DNA of 64,000 bases, from the NCBI RefSeq assembly GCF_918797505.1, contig NC_092797.1:26363372-26427371 (forward strand), read 5' to 3'. Of the stretch, positions 21,209 through 48,398 are shown one piece after another; the stretch's first letter is position 1; the number at the start of each line of letters is the position of its first letter. The notes beneath the pieces were generated by a model that saw nothing but the letters and a program-made list of their open reading frames with translations, ran no database searches and was not told the origin of the DNA. The DNA comes from Bemisia tabaci. Lineage: Eukaryota > Arthropoda > Insecta > Hemiptera > Aleyrodidae. The translations under genes and the position numbers were made by a program.

Positions 21209-24120
21209 AATTGCCAATTCGTTGATACTCTTACTGAAACGAAATTCAGTAGATTTGAGACTTGTGCGTCAATACCACGATATTGAGCAGGACAAGCAAA
21301 TAGCGTTTTACATCAAATTGATGGATTTCTATGTGGTAAATACTGAAATAGGGAAATATTTACTGTTTATTTGTGAATACAATATAAAAATTTCAACCAT
21401 TATTGGTTTGAAATTATGAAATCGTTGAGCGACCGTAAGAGTGTCATGACTACGCTGCGTTTTATGAGTGAAACTATGGATTGAAAAATTGACCAGCCTC
21501 CTTCCTCAATATTAAACTCAATCAAAATTGATTTGCATTTATGTAAAAACGAAGAAAAAAATATACTTGTTTCATGATGTAGCGTATATATTACAATATC
21601 TCTACCAAAAAAATCTAGATTTCCTTGAACATCAAGTTCAAAAGGCAAAAACATTTTGAAGATGCGGCTGATAACAACATGAACTGCGAACTTGTTCCAT
21701 TCTAAATAATGAGCTATTTGGAAAATTTGACTGTCTCGTTTTGAAACGAGAATTAAAAATTGTCAGTATAGTACTAATAATTTAATTTCTTCGTATCATT
21801 CCTTCTTCCTTAAATTCGACCTCCCAGAATCGAATTATAGCAATATCAGCCTCCCATTGAAATTAAATCTATGTAAACTAATGATATTTATATAGTCAAA
21901 TAGTATTTTTTCTAACTCGCGTCAGTAAATATGATATTCTTTGTATACATTGTACATTTGTAATTATGCTTATAAATACACGAATCGTTGTTTTGTTTTC
22001 AAATATTTGTGAATCATTTTTCAGTTAAAATCGAGGTTATCTACCTAATTTTCATTCCTAAACAATTTTTGAATGAAAGTGTTTAAACGCTAATTTTCGA
22101 TGCAGATTCCTTTAGAAAGAGACTCAAAGTTCAAAACAGTGAGAGAACAAGCTTGGTGTCAAGCATATCTATTTTCAGTTTTCGATGCTGAGCTCTTCCC
22201 GTTTCTTTTGAAAAATCTTGACTCGAGGTTCCAAGCCTTATTTCAAAATATTGACCTCGCGTTAAGAGCTCTAAACTGAATTTCTCAAATGAGAAAACAG
22301 CGTTGTTTTTCGAATATCCAATTTTTCGCCCTCGCATGTTGAACTACTGAAATAGTCAGTTCATGGAATTTCACTGTTTTCCTCTCGCCGAATGATGCAG
22401 GGTTAACCCCTCTAAGCTGTGGTAAAGTTATCTCATTTTTTTCTGCTACACCTTAAGGCGTATTTTTCCCGAGTCTAGCACATTTTACATTTCTCAAATT
22501 TCATTGTTGTTATGAGTCAGCTTACGAATTGAATTTTGAATAAAAAATGAGGGAAAAATGAAATGAGCACTTACCCTTCATAAAAGGCAGGTTTCTCCTA
22601 AAAATTGCGCATTGTGTTCAGATAAGGAATCAATCAGATCAGAATAATCGAGAACAGAACGATCTCTCCCGCAGAATGTTCGAGGAGAGCACTTCAGATA
22701 TCTAAATCGAAACATTATCCGAGTAAGTCGCACTGAATAGAATTTCATAAGTCAGTAATTTTTGTAGCTGTCACTATGAGAGATACAATCCCTTCGAGGG
22801 GAGTTTCTATTCTTTGCAATGTTTAAAATGCAGCTTAAATAAAGAGAGTCTCGTTTCTCAGAGAAACGTAGCGACCGTATTCACACCACAACATCAACGG
22901 GGATAATTGAGCCTTAAAGAGTAAGGTCAAAGGGAGAAGACAAGATCACCGACATTTGCGCTTCTTTGGTAACAATATAACTGCACATCAAAGAAAATGA
23001 TAATGACGCATGGCACGAAAGCATTCAGGTAATTGTAAGATCCGTCAAAATTTACTAATGAAAATTTTCAATTATTAAACGCAAATAACTCCAAACATAT
23101 TCCTTTGTATCATCTTGACTATACATAGCACATCAAAGAAATGAATTAATGCACCTTCGATATTTTTAAAAAAAAAAACTCATGATACAGATCAGCGTCT
23201 GGCAAAATTGACGATTATCGCGCATCAAAACAAACTTTAACCGAGGAATCGCACCAAAATTGTCAATCACACAACTGCACTGTGAGCAATCCTGAATATC
23301 ATAATCACGATGTCACCACTCAGAAGATTCATCGACGGCTGTCGCAAAACCAAAAATCACAGCCCAAAAAACTCCGATTTCCGTGATGCATCGTCTCTAG
23401 ATATAAATATTTTTCCCCCATTCGAAATCAAGGAATTTCACAAAATATCTAAGGGTGGATTTGAATCAGCGCGAATTTTAAAAGGCCAGTCTCCATCACG
23501 AAATTAGACTTTTCAGCCAAAATCGCGCAAATCTGGTGATTTGGTCGGCAGCGACAGGCTCACTGCTCGCCGTGGGCCTGCAACGCGCTCGTCAGCGAAC
23601 AGGAAGCATGCATTCACCGAGGGATCCGCTGTTGCCTAGGGACTTTGAAATTGACCTATTTACTCCCTCGTCTTGTCATTAACATTAATCTAAAGAGTGT
23701 CTCAAAAGTTCTCAAAGTTAAATAGTTTTAGGTACGCTACTAAATCTTAAATTTGGACGTATTGAACGTAGAACTAGAGATGGGTGGGAAAGATGGGGTG
23801 TGCTCGTAAAAGCTTCGTAGAGACAATGTAAACATGGGCGTGATTTCTTTTAGCAAAATGGAAAAGTGGGAATTGAGATTAAAGCAAATGGAACTGGGCT
23901 AACTCATGAGCCGTGGGCATGTGACAACAGCGTTGTGACCAAGGCTCATGAGTTGAAGAGTCCTGTCCCTGATCCCGCCAATCTCCGTGTCCTCGTCGAC
24001 GTCACTGGTGCTCTATAATTCTCGTTCAATCTTACGGCCGTCGACTAACAAGCACACGCGTTCTTTCATTCTGTCTCTCGTTCCTTTTCGCATGATTATC
24101 TCCATTAAAGAGAACTATTT
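21209..24120. other. Gene A 3' flank / intergenic
   Basis: Holds the gene A 3' UTR of unknown length (AATATAAA-like and ATTAAA motifs near 21380 and 21508 are possible polyadenylation signals). Nothing else recognised. Confidence 0.4.
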
Positions 24121-24257
24121 GGATTGAATTTTGCAATTTGGACCTATAAATTCCGGCTCAACTGAAAAAACACTTATGTGCATAGGGAAACTAATGGCAC
24201 ATACGTTGTTTTTACACCGGACCAGAATTTATAGTTCCAAATTGCAAAATGCAGTCC
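24121..24257. mobile_element. GCAGTCC hairpin MITE, copy 2
   Basis: Arms TTTTGCAATTTGGA / CCAAATTGCAAAATGCAGTCC-type with centre TATGTGCATAGGGAAAC. Between the two maltase genes. Confidence 0.7.
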
Positions 24258-25917
24258 ATTTCATAAATATCGTGGAAAGTCCTCTCAGCGCTCATGAACG
24301 ATGTTCGAGGTCAAGGGAATTATTACCGTGTACATGGTAGCGAGTTAAAACCTGATTTTCCTTCGGTTTCGAGGAGAAAAATCACGAAGGTGTTTTTGGA
24401 GTGACATTGAATACTCTTCCACCGTTAAATTAAATTTTGGAGTTTGCATGAACGCAACCCTATCGCGCGAAATATGTGGTTTGGGAATTTCACTGTCGAT
24501 ACGAAACCCTAAGATGATCACAAGTCAAAATTGGACGTATTTCTGACAAACGGAACTACGTGCATTGAAACATGAACCTTGAGACCCATAAGAATATATG
24601 CATAATAGGGCTCACGTCATTATGTGCATAGCTCCGTTTTGCAGAAAAAGTCCAATTTAAAGTCGGAAAGTCGGTCACGGTCGTTTATCAGTTCATAATT
24701 AGGGATTTAAGATGATTCGTCCCGGTTTTTGGGAGTGGCCGAACGTATTTTGCGAATTTATCCCATCGACTACGTAAAAAAATCTTTGCAGATTTTAACT
24801 TAAGCCATAGGAGCAACGATAGCCACTGTGCAGTGCGCATGTGGCTGAAGAATCATTTGCGACAAAAAAAAAAAATCAAATTTGACGAGATGAAAACATA
24901 ACTCAGCTACGAGAGATGTATTGATACAGAGATCGAGTTCTGTATCAACGTTTTCTTCTTCTTTTTTCCCTCCTTTCTTCGTAAATAGCTGAACACGTTT
25001 TCCACCCCCTTAATTTTCCCAGTTCATCTTTCCTCGCAAATTTTTCTCAAGACCCAGAGGCAGGGGCTTCCGACGTATTTTCGGCTGAAAAGTCGAAATC
25101 TGCCAGGATTTTTAACTTATTCGATGCATCATATCGCACGCCAGTTCGACCAAACCAAGAACTCATGGCACACCACCAAGATTTCATAGCTGGATCGATT
25201 TATTTTCCGGCATGAACCTAACTTCATCGGAATTTGCCTAATTTTGCTCTGGTGTTATTTTTAAAACAGAACGCTGTGATTTGTAAGCATATATATTCCT
25301 TATAAACTGGGATAAATTCTCAAAAGGTGTGAAAGCTTTAAGCAAAGCGTTTAAGTATTAAGTAAGAAAGCGTTAGGCTCCGTTTAGGAAAAATGGAAAA
25401 CGGAAGAAAATGAGGCAACGTGAAATGCAGTTAGGCTAATTTTGGTTAAATCCGTCCAACTGCAGAGTTCCATCCCGATAAAAATGAGATTTAACCCGAG
25501 AGGAGCCTGTTCTTTCATCGTAATTTTGTGGCATGTTGGCATCCTTGTGTTCGAGTTTTGATTCGACTCTTAAATGCGTGCCAGTGCCGCTTGATGACGG
25601 CCTTTGAATTACTGCCTTTCCAAGTAGCAATTCAGTTAACAAGGACCCGTCAGTTACATTTTGCATATTAAAAAGCCGAAAAAGTTGGGTGTATTTTCAA
25701 GTTGTGAATTTCGTCTGTTTGATTTGACAGTCAACGTTTTTGGATTGATCTCTGGATTTACCAATCCATGCGAGTGGTTGATTTCAAAGTAGTGCGTGTT
25801 TAAGTTATCTTTAATGCATTAATGGCATTCTGCTGCTGATTTCATACAAAAGATAATATCGTTGGACACCGTTTAGGTATGCTAAAAGGAACTATGTTGC
25901 GCAGAGACCCTATGCAT

Positions 25918-26200
25918 GTAGCTCCTTTTGACATACATATTTTGACAATCACATAACTCGTTTGCGGTGTCTGAAAATCTCCGCCTCCATGCTATTTTTT
26001 TGAAGGAGAACAAATTGACATCATTTTTTGAAGTTTTTGCAGAATTTTTGTCGCAGAGAGAAGAAAAATCACGGCAGTTTTAAAGAATTGCCGTTGAGTA
26101 GTTTTCCGTTTAAAAAATAAAGTATGACAGGAAGCCTGCGACGTCGCAAACCGAGTTATGTCATTGCCAACTTACACAGTCGATATGTCCCGTTATAACC
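25918..26200. mobile_element. Related foldback, copy 3 (diverged)
   Basis: CACATAACTCGTTTGCGG against CGCAAACCGAGTTATGTC, with interior AATCTCCGCCTCCATG and GTAGTTTTCCGTTTAAAAAA shared with copy 2. Between the two maltases. Confidence 0.5.
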
Positions 26201-26404
26201 AACCTCAAGCTCGGCTCACTGGCATCACTTTGCTCTTGTCGCCTATCTGTCACTCGCCTCCAGACCCCCCCTCCCCCTCCCCCTCCTTTTAGATGGGTGT
26301 CGTAATTTATGAACGATTATGAACGATTTATTTACGTTTGTAAGTATGTCTAAAATCTTCTCGTGTTAAATCGGAACCTATAATATGAAGTTCATAGAAT
26401 CTTG

Positions 26405-26580
26405 AGGCCTGGATATGCGCTCAAACTTCCATCAATTTCCGGATCAAATGGTGACCGGTGCAGGCCATCTACCATCAAATTTTTGCTTTGCAGCCTGCAA
26501 AAATTTGACCGCCATTTTTGTCATCATTTTGATCGAAAATTGACAGAAATTTGAGCGCATATCCAGGCCTTTGGAATGCT
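26405..26580. repeat. 176-bp hairpin AGGCCTGGATATGCGC
   Basis: AGGCCTGGATATGCGCTCAA at the left end, its reverse complement at the right. Inner arms pair around CAAATTTTTG. Confidence 0.65.
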
Positions 26581-27471
26581 TCTTCTTTTCGTTTCTTTCA
26601 CATAACTTCATTCAAGTTTCTTTTCCAAATCGAACAACCTAAATACCTATTTTAAGTTTTATTTTGGAAATTAGTCGCAAGTTTTTTAAAACAACAAAAA
26701 AAATCGAACAAAATGTGTTAATACAAGAATCATGACCTATATTCTGGTGGTTCATATTTACACTTTAGGTAAATAATAAATAATAAAATAAATTAAGTTG
26801 CTTATGAATACACGTGCTTACGTTTAAAACAAAAACCAACAATAAATAATGACAACTAGTAGAAATAAATAATGTAAACATCCTTATTTTTGATTTATCA
26901 CAGCATCTGATACTCTAGGAGAGCAACCTAGAGTTTGCAGGAAATATAACACCTAATTAATACTATAAGTTTACAAATTGAAACAGAAATAAATAAATTA
27001 ATAACTTAACCTTAAAATGAAATATAAATTAAGTAGGAAGTTTTGATTTGAACAATTATGAAACACTATGAGATGGTAAGTGCACAATTTGTTTCGCGCA
27101 GTATTCAAACCCGGCTTTAATTTTAGAATATTTCTCTCAAAAAATATTCCTCATTTGCATTAAACCACATGCTGTTCCTGAAAAAGCGGCTACTTTACAA
27201 AACTTTTGAAAGCTCATTTTCGTTTTTATAAAACAAAAATAAAAACTGATACTTCCACGAGAGAGAAAGTTGAAAGAAGTTTTACTCGGGATCAGATTGT
27301 CTTTCCTTTCTGGCTGAATATATGTATATCCGCCTACATTCATCCTGTCACGTCATTAGGGGCATAAAACATTGTATTGCGTCCGGTTCAAAATTATGCA
27401 AATCTCACACAGTTACGTGCCTTGGTGTAGGTGAGAATTAGAATGAAAGTTGGAATTTAGGTGGGTGCACT
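26581..27471. other. Intergenic, gene B 3' flank
   Basis: AT-rich with repeated AATAAATAA on the plus strand at about 26772-26995. Contains the minus-strand 3' UTR of gene B; its end could not be fixed. Confidence 0.4.
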
Positions 27472-41893
<14,422 letters not shown>

Positions 41894-42123
41894 CACTGGA
41901 AAAAAAAAACACATTCGATCTAGAGTCCGGACTCTTAAAAACATCGACAAATAAAATACTCTTGATTCAATCGGATTTTAGCTCAAATCAAGAACCAAGC
42001 CTCTTAATTTGAGCGGATTTTCTTTTAATTTAAGCAAAAATCTGATTGAATCAAGAGTATTTTTTCTTGTCAATGTTTTCAAGAGTCTGGACTCTAGATC
42101 CAATGTGTTTTTTTTTTTCAGTG
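41894..42123. mobile_element. CACTG hairpin MITE, copy 1
   Basis: 230 bp, ends CACTGGAAAAAAAAAAC / GTTTTTTTTTTTTCAGTG; internal TACTCTTGATTCAATCGGA arms. CT / CT flanks (2 bp). Confidence 0.75.
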
Positions 42124-42291
42124 CTGGAAGGGAAAAAACGGGGTCTCTAAAATAATTTGATTCTGTGTGGACGAGATTTAGCAACAATGAGGAATAGTAT
42201 CGGTTACGAGCTGATTCACGAGTGGAGATTTTCATTTCAACGACTAATCGACATTCTCAAGGAAGACACTGATGCGACGCATCGAGGCATT

Positions 42292-42592
42292 TTAATTTTC
42301 CATCGGAAGCAATGCCACATCTAGATACTATGAGGTCATTACCATAGCACAGCGGAGTCTGAGGATGGGCGTAGGTCGCACTAATTCGATAGAGGACCAA
42401 TTATCTCTCCTTGATGCTCTGAAAATCCGGAGGGAAAAGGTAGGCATTGATTTTGACGAACAGGAACAATTAAAAGATTCCTTCAAGCCTGCCGTTTGGC
42501 ACTTTCTACCCGCGCCTCCGGTTTCTTCTCCAATTATGAGATTATCGGTGGTTTCACAGCGTCAAACTTCAGCAATTTTATTTAATAAGTAA
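42292..42592 (+). CDS. Unidentified open frame, coding-like (weak)
   Basis: Open for about 99 codons, containing EDQLSLLDALKIRREK and DFDEQEQLKDSFKPAVWHF, with a stop at 42590. There is a possible internal donor AAGGTAGGC at about 42437. I do not recognise it. The mixed, non-repetitive composition is unlike nearby AT-rich frames. Confidence 0.22.
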
Positions 42593-42710
42593 TTATTGGC
42601 ACTTTTACAGTAATTATTTGAGCTTGCTAACTCTCAATATTAGCCTTGGAGCCGGCATCCATTTGTAAATTGACTTTCTTTTTCCGCGTTAAAATGATAT
42701 CGGTAATGAG

Positions 42711-42875
42711 CAGTGGCGTGGCGTGAATTGCGATTTATCGATTGTTATGACATTTAAACCTATGGTAAAGAATCGATTATTAAGGTGTTCGCTGCGAACA
42801 CCCTGTTTATCGATCCTTTTTCATGGGTTTAAGTGGCATAATAATCGATATATCGCAATTCACGCCCCGCCACTG
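42711..42875. mobile_element. CAGTGGCG hAT-type hairpin MITE, copy 4
   Basis: 165 bp; flanks GTAATGAG / GGAATGAG (7 of 8). Centre is GTTCGCTGCGAACACC. Confidence 0.85.
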
Positions 42876-43892
42876 GGAATGAGCGAGACGTCCCCTCGGA
42901 GCGGCTCATTGTAAGTTTAAAACAATACTATAAGATATTGAAATTCACAACATCCTATGGTTAAGATGAGGCTATGCCTGGCCTTGTCGGGTTGACATAG
43001 TTTAAATAATTTGTCACTTTTGTCAGGACAGGACTTTAGGTAGATGGGTCTGATAGAAATGAGTCTCATGTTAAAAATTTTTTCATCCCATTTTTCGGGT
43101 TTATTGCCCTAAATTTAAATCGAGATGTATAGAATTTTCCATTTTTTGCGGGTGTTTCGATAAACTTAGCGGTACCTTGATTGCGACATTTCGAATTGCC
43201 ACCCATACCTCAATCAAATGGAGGAAAGTCTGCCGATGACCTCAAAATTCAATGATTTTTTTTCTTTCATTTTTTTTCATTTTCCTAATCAATTAGCTTG
43301 CAGAGTGATGTTCACCTCTTGTATGAAGGATAATTCAATAAGATACCTAATTATGTATCATGACTACAATTAAAATTCTATAAGGCTATTTGGGGGGGGG
43401 GGGCAATTCAATATTTTTAGGTTAAAGATTTTTTCAAATAATATTTCGTAAAGAAGAAAGAGTCAAGCTTCCCTCCTAAGAATGTCTGCAGATGTAAATC
43501 TCCTTTTTTTGGGTGCGTGTCAATCGTGTCATCAACTTACACGTGGAATCTGGTTCGATTCCTGGTAAACATGATTTGAGATGAAAAAGCTACCCTACAT
43601 CTCTGTTTTTCACAATCCACGAACAAAATGTTACCATAAGGGTAAGTCTATGCATGTACATCACATAGATGTACCAAAAATCTCAGGACAGTCACTTGAA
43701 AATAAAGAAAAATAAAATAATAATAAAACACACGAGCAGGAATAGTTTATAATAGCACAGATGTCCGAATCCATTGGAATTTTATACATCAATCATTATC
43801 TCTAAAAGTGAAGATGTAATATTCCTTATTTGCTTTTTCGCGCATACCTCTTTTCACACGATATAGCACTCATATAAGTACAGGGTAAAATT

Positions 43893-44029
43893 GGACTTCA
43901 TTTTGCAATAGGGAACTATAAATTCTAACCCGGTCTAAAAACAACGTATGAGCCATTAGTTTCCCTATGCAAATGAGTGTTTTTTCTGATAAACCAAAAA
44001 TTGTAGTTCCGAATTACAAAATGCAGTCT
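43893..44029. mobile_element. GCAGTCC hairpin MITE, copy 4
   Basis: Same arms and centre (TTTCCCTATGCA) as copies 2 and 3. Intergenic. Confidence 0.7.
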
Positions 44030-44495
44030 AAATTAATCAGCGGCTTACATAAATGCCGTGAATGATACCTTCGGACCTTGTTTACAGGACTCTAACTAAA
44101 CGAGACTAAAACACAAAATGACCAATTTGAAAATGATACCGCGTTAAATATGCCTAGCCAACGTAGAACTGACCGAGACTGATTGCTTTCATTATGATTT
44201 AAGCATGAACAAGTCTAACGATCATCGAGTTACTGATCGGTATGGAAGTATTTTGGCGGCTTGTCAAGACCCATTGTTAATGGAGCAGAGACTGACCCTC
44301 TGGTCGTCATTACTGGATTCACTGTCAAAGTCATTTTTGGTGGGCATATAAAAATGCCTTCTTTGGTAGCCCGCTTGGATTTTAGCTGAGTACAAGTAAG
44401 ATTCTTTCATAGAGAGAGCTTCACGGGGCACATGCACTGCCGTTAAATGCTCTCTCTCGCAAAGAATAATCGGTTGTGAAACATTTCGGAGGCGT

Positions 44496-44720
44496 CGCAC
44501 AGTGGATCAAGTCAATGGGAGAGGTCGGACAAAATTTGGAAACTTTAAACGCTTGCAACTCCGTTTTTACAAAACTTTGGAGTTCTAAAAGCGATTCCGT
44601 GAAATTTTCTTTTCACAGCACCTCTTGAAATTCAAAATGTGACGTAATAAACATCAAAATTAGCAGTTTTTGTCAAAAATTTCATGTCAGACCACTCTAA
44701 TTGACTCGATCCACTGTGCG
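44496..44720 (+). mobile_element. CACAGTGGATC repeat, copy 2
   Basis: Same ends and interior as copy 1. Confidence 0.7.
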
Positions 44721-46470
44721 TTTTCCTCCTAGCAACTAACTGCATCGCTGAGATGGGTTGCGATAGAGGTAAAAAGATACTATCTCAAAGCCAACCCGAA
44801 GACTAGTCAAAAAAATCAAAACAGCACATACTAAAGTAACCGATATATCGTTGGGTATTACCCCTTGAGTGGACCTTGATTTTTTGGCGAGCGTATAAAT
44901 TTGCGGACACTGAACATGTTCTTCCGTCACATCTTAATTGGATGCCGGAATGTACAAAGTGACCACCGCGGTCTGCGCGACATTTTTATGAGGACTTGTG
45001 TACAGATTGATGCAAAGTTTCCGCACCACCTGAAAACTTCAAGAGTTCTTACCCCTCCTTACGGTGGACCGCTCAAAATTTTAGGTGGTAGACAATTACT
45101 TTTCTTTAACCTAGGAGCACTCACATGACTTCAAGTCTTCATCACAATTTTTCGAAAAGTTACAGAGATGATGCCTGAAAGTTGGCAATGCGGAACTTTT
45201 GGATCACCCTGTACGTTGGTCCAAGACATTCTAACAAATTGGACCTTTCGATAGACGCAAGAGAATAAAGTCAACTAATGGGAATCGAACCATATGGATC
45301 AAAACGGACCATACGAGCCATCGGTTGCTCTTCAACAGCTTGAGAGCAAATGTATGCCACTTTTTTCTTAATTAATCATTGTTATGACAGTTCACAACAG
45401 CTTCATAACAGTTGATGTGCCAAAAATCGCCAAAAGTGCTTATTTTTGACATTTTCTCTTAAAAGTTCTGGCAATTTCGCGAGTCAATGATGAATAGTGC
45501 AGAGAGAACAGGAATAATTGATTTCTCTCTCAAGAGCGAGTTTCCGAGACAACAGTCTCATTGCAAATCATTTTAAGCTTCAAAATTTGGCTCATCTACC
45601 ACACTCGCAACTATGTGAGCATGCACACGCCAATTAATAATTGTGCTACTTAGATTCTGACCTTGTTTTCAGGTCCAACCACTCAATAGATATCTTACTC
45701 ATATTTGATGAAAGTCTACCATATCTTTGATCTGTTCAATAGTATTATTTTATTAACAACAAACGTTATACAACGTCTAATAACGTTATACAATCGCGGC
45801 TAGTTCCTTTGAGTATCTCTGAGTATATAGATCGAGTCTAGCAAAACGAAACCAAGTGTTTTGAAAAACAAGGAGTCTATTCGTTGTATATAAATCCATT
45901 ATTTATCATCTCCAAAAAAAACAGTTATCGTTTTAAAATTTTGATTTTATTAAACTGCAGCACCCTAGTTTGTTCATTTCCAATCAATACTATCAAAAAA
46001 TCATTTTTTAGAATTTTCAGTAAATTTTTTCTCATTCCGGAATAGAGGAAAAGCCAAACCAATTCAGAAGAAAAACTAACCCCATATTGATGCTCATCAA
46101 GTTCTTCAAAACAACTAACGAGCACACCCTAGTTTGCCGCAAAACTTATTTCTCCTCTGTTAAATTCGATCCGAAAGAACCATTTTGCACACAGAGCTAA
46201 TGCAACTGGTTCGCTGGAGGGTTGAGGGATAAAAAAGGGATGTAAAGCAATCAATTAAACCAATAGTAAAGACCCACTGAAATAGACAATCCTTTTAACC
46301 AGAATAATAACATTAAATAAAACCATCAAAACGACCTCATTTGAGGTATTAAAATTAAAATAATTCTCACTAAAGATAAACGCCTTTTGCCATAATTGAT
46401 TTAAAAGATCAACACTTACTTCAAGCTTTTCAATGATGATCTTGAGTTTTCTACCAAACTGAAAAACGAG
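44721..46470. other. Intergenic, nothing recognised
   Basis: Short AT-rich frames only. GGATCACCCTGTACG near 45203 looks like a transposon end, but no partner was found. Confidence 0.4.
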
Positions 46471-46483
46471 GGGGGGGGGGCTT

Positions 46484-46527
46484 TACTATTGGTTGAGGGT
46501 TAGGGTTGGGGGTTAGGGTTGGGGGTT
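46484..46527 (+). other. G-rich TTAGGG-like tract, possible quadruplex
   Basis: GAGGGTTAGGGTTGGGGGTT recurs, giving at least four runs of three or more Gs separated by TT(A). It is preceded by a G homopolymer at about 46471-46480. Confidence 0.6.
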
Positions 46528-46582
46528 CCAAGATAAAAATAAACGGGTGCTTACTTGAGTGGGAGAGCTGCAACTGGAGACG

Positions 46583-46634
46583 ATGAGCGGTGAACAAATT
46601 GTGAGAGGACATCCTGACAGCGGATTGTATATAG
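46583..46634 (+). CDS. Candidate initial coding exon (weak)
   Basis: ATG at 46583 reads MSGEQIVRGHPDSGLYI and ends at a canonical donor GGTAAGG, followed by GC-richer sequence. No downstream exon was recognised. It may be the start of a gene continuing to the right, or chance. Confidence 0.2.
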
Positions 46635-46775
46635 GTAAGGAAAAAGCGGAAGTAAGGGCTGCAAAGAGAGGAAGTGCTCGCGCCAAGCTAGCTGTGTCTC
46701 AGGCTGCCTTGTCTCCACAAGCACGCGCGGTGCGGATCGCTGTTCGAATCAGCGCCCGCCACCGGCCGCCGCGAC

Positions 46776-47009
46776 GCACGATGGACCGAGTCCATGGGGG
46801 AGGTCGGACAAAATTTGGAAACTTCAAACGCTTATAACTCCGTCTATATCAAACTTTGAGGTTTTAAAAGTGGTTCCAATGGTTTCCTCGTGAAATTTTC
46901 TTTCAGAAACACCCCTTAAAATTTAAAATGTGACGAATTAAACATCAAAAGTTGCAGGTTTAGGTAAAAATTTCATGTTCGAATTCTCTGATTGACTCGA
47001 TCCACTGTG
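46776..47009 (+). mobile_element. CACAGTGGATC repeat, copy 3
   Basis: Left end diverged (CACGATGGACCGAG), right end GACTCGATCCACTGTG. Flanked by a 10-bp direct repeat CGCCGCGACG, suggesting the target duplication. Confidence 0.7.
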
Positions 47010-47209
47010 CGCCGCGACGCCAGCCGACACCCGACATGGGTCAGACATCAAACCCGCGCCCCCGCGTCATTAGCATGCAGAAAATGAAGTCCTCGCTTGT
47101 GTCGCCGAAATTTCAAGTGATCCTCGCGCACACGAAAAGCACACGTTCACACTGTAAAGGTCTCGAGATTAGCAGTGTCCTCAGTGGACATTCAAGTCGT
47201 GCCCGGGAG

Positions 47210-47608
47210 CAGAGATGGAAAATTTCATGAAATTTATTCGCGGGAAATTTTTTGAAACTTTTAGGGATGCATTCAGGAGGCCATATAAATAGTGATCCTA
47301 GATTTTGACATTTTTCACCCCAAACCTGAGGCATTCATACGTTGCAAATTTCTTCGTTTGGTTTAGAGGTTAGGTTGGGGCTTTTCTCTCTGAGCTCCCC
47401 TTTGTGCCCCCCCCCCACCCCAATCGTGTATAGCACCTGAATACGGTAGCAAAATACTACCGCATCAACAGGAAGACCATTTCGAACGCTTCCGGATCTC
47501 CAAAGGTTCAGTTAGTGATTAAAAAATTAATAAAGTTCAAATTTTGTAAAATGTATTCGAGCCTTTTGAAATTTCATGAAACACGTGAAATTTTACTTCC
47601 TATCTCTG
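47210..47608. mobile_element. CAGAGAT-ended hAT-type MITE
   Basis: CAGAGATGGAAAATTTCATG left, CCTATCTCTG right; 8-bp flanks CCCGGGAG / CCCGGAAG (7 of 8). Confidence 0.65.
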
Positions 47609-48089
47609 CCCGGAAGCTTCTTTTTTGCCAGATCTGAGCATAAGTTCGTTGTTCAGATGGGACATAATGTGATCAGGAATTGGGTGGGGTGAACCTTCTA
47701 AAAAATCTCCCTAAATACACTAAACATATCAAAATGCATCGAAATTATCAAAAATAAGTCAACTTAAGAATCCCTCATAAGGTGTGTTTGGATATCACGG
47801 GTCGTGATGTCACAAATGGTCTGATCGAGCGATAAGAAAGTTCGTGCCGGCTTTCGTAAACTTAGATCAAATCACTTTTGAATTCCTCTTTTCCGTTCCC
47901 TTTCTCATGCCGCTCGTTCTCTGACGTACCTTTCATCCCCCGGTCAATTTCAATTCATATTCTTTATAACCGGGGGAAAAATTGTACTTTCAATCGTTCG
48001 TGATACCATGGAGGCCAATCAGGAGTGGGCTCCCGCATGGCTTAAAATTTTACCATATAATATAAAATCATAAGAATAATGCGTAACGC

Positions 48090-48141
48090 ATAACGCATAA
48101 CACCTGAGGCGCGAAGCGCTTTGGGGGATCGTGGCCCCTAG
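48090..48141 (+). mobile_element. Helitron-like 3' terminus, copy 2
   Basis: AGGCGCGAAGCGCTTTGGGG, a GGGGATCGTGGCCCC hairpin and CTAG before T. The preceding bases contain a short TAACGCA repeat. Confidence 0.5.
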
Positions 48142-48398
48142 TTCACAATGAAGGAACTCTAGGTCTATTTTAATGTGTATCCCCCCTTCCCCCATTTACG
48201 TTCATGGAAGCGTCTCCTTTATGACTTCCTGCGAAAGCATCATCCCGTTCATAAGCTAGTCCAATGAGTTTATATCCAGGAAATTCGAGGAGTTTGTGTC
48301 TTTTTGGGTAATTTTTAAAACTACTTTAACTCCAGAGGCATACATTTACTATCATTTAAACACAAAAAGTTACTCTCATATAGGATCTCAATACATTG

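Noticed and set aside
46730..46765. Possible tRNA or tRNA-derived SINE from GTTCGAATC B-box-like sequence
   Set aside because: No matching A box at the right distance and no cloverleaf could be drawn.
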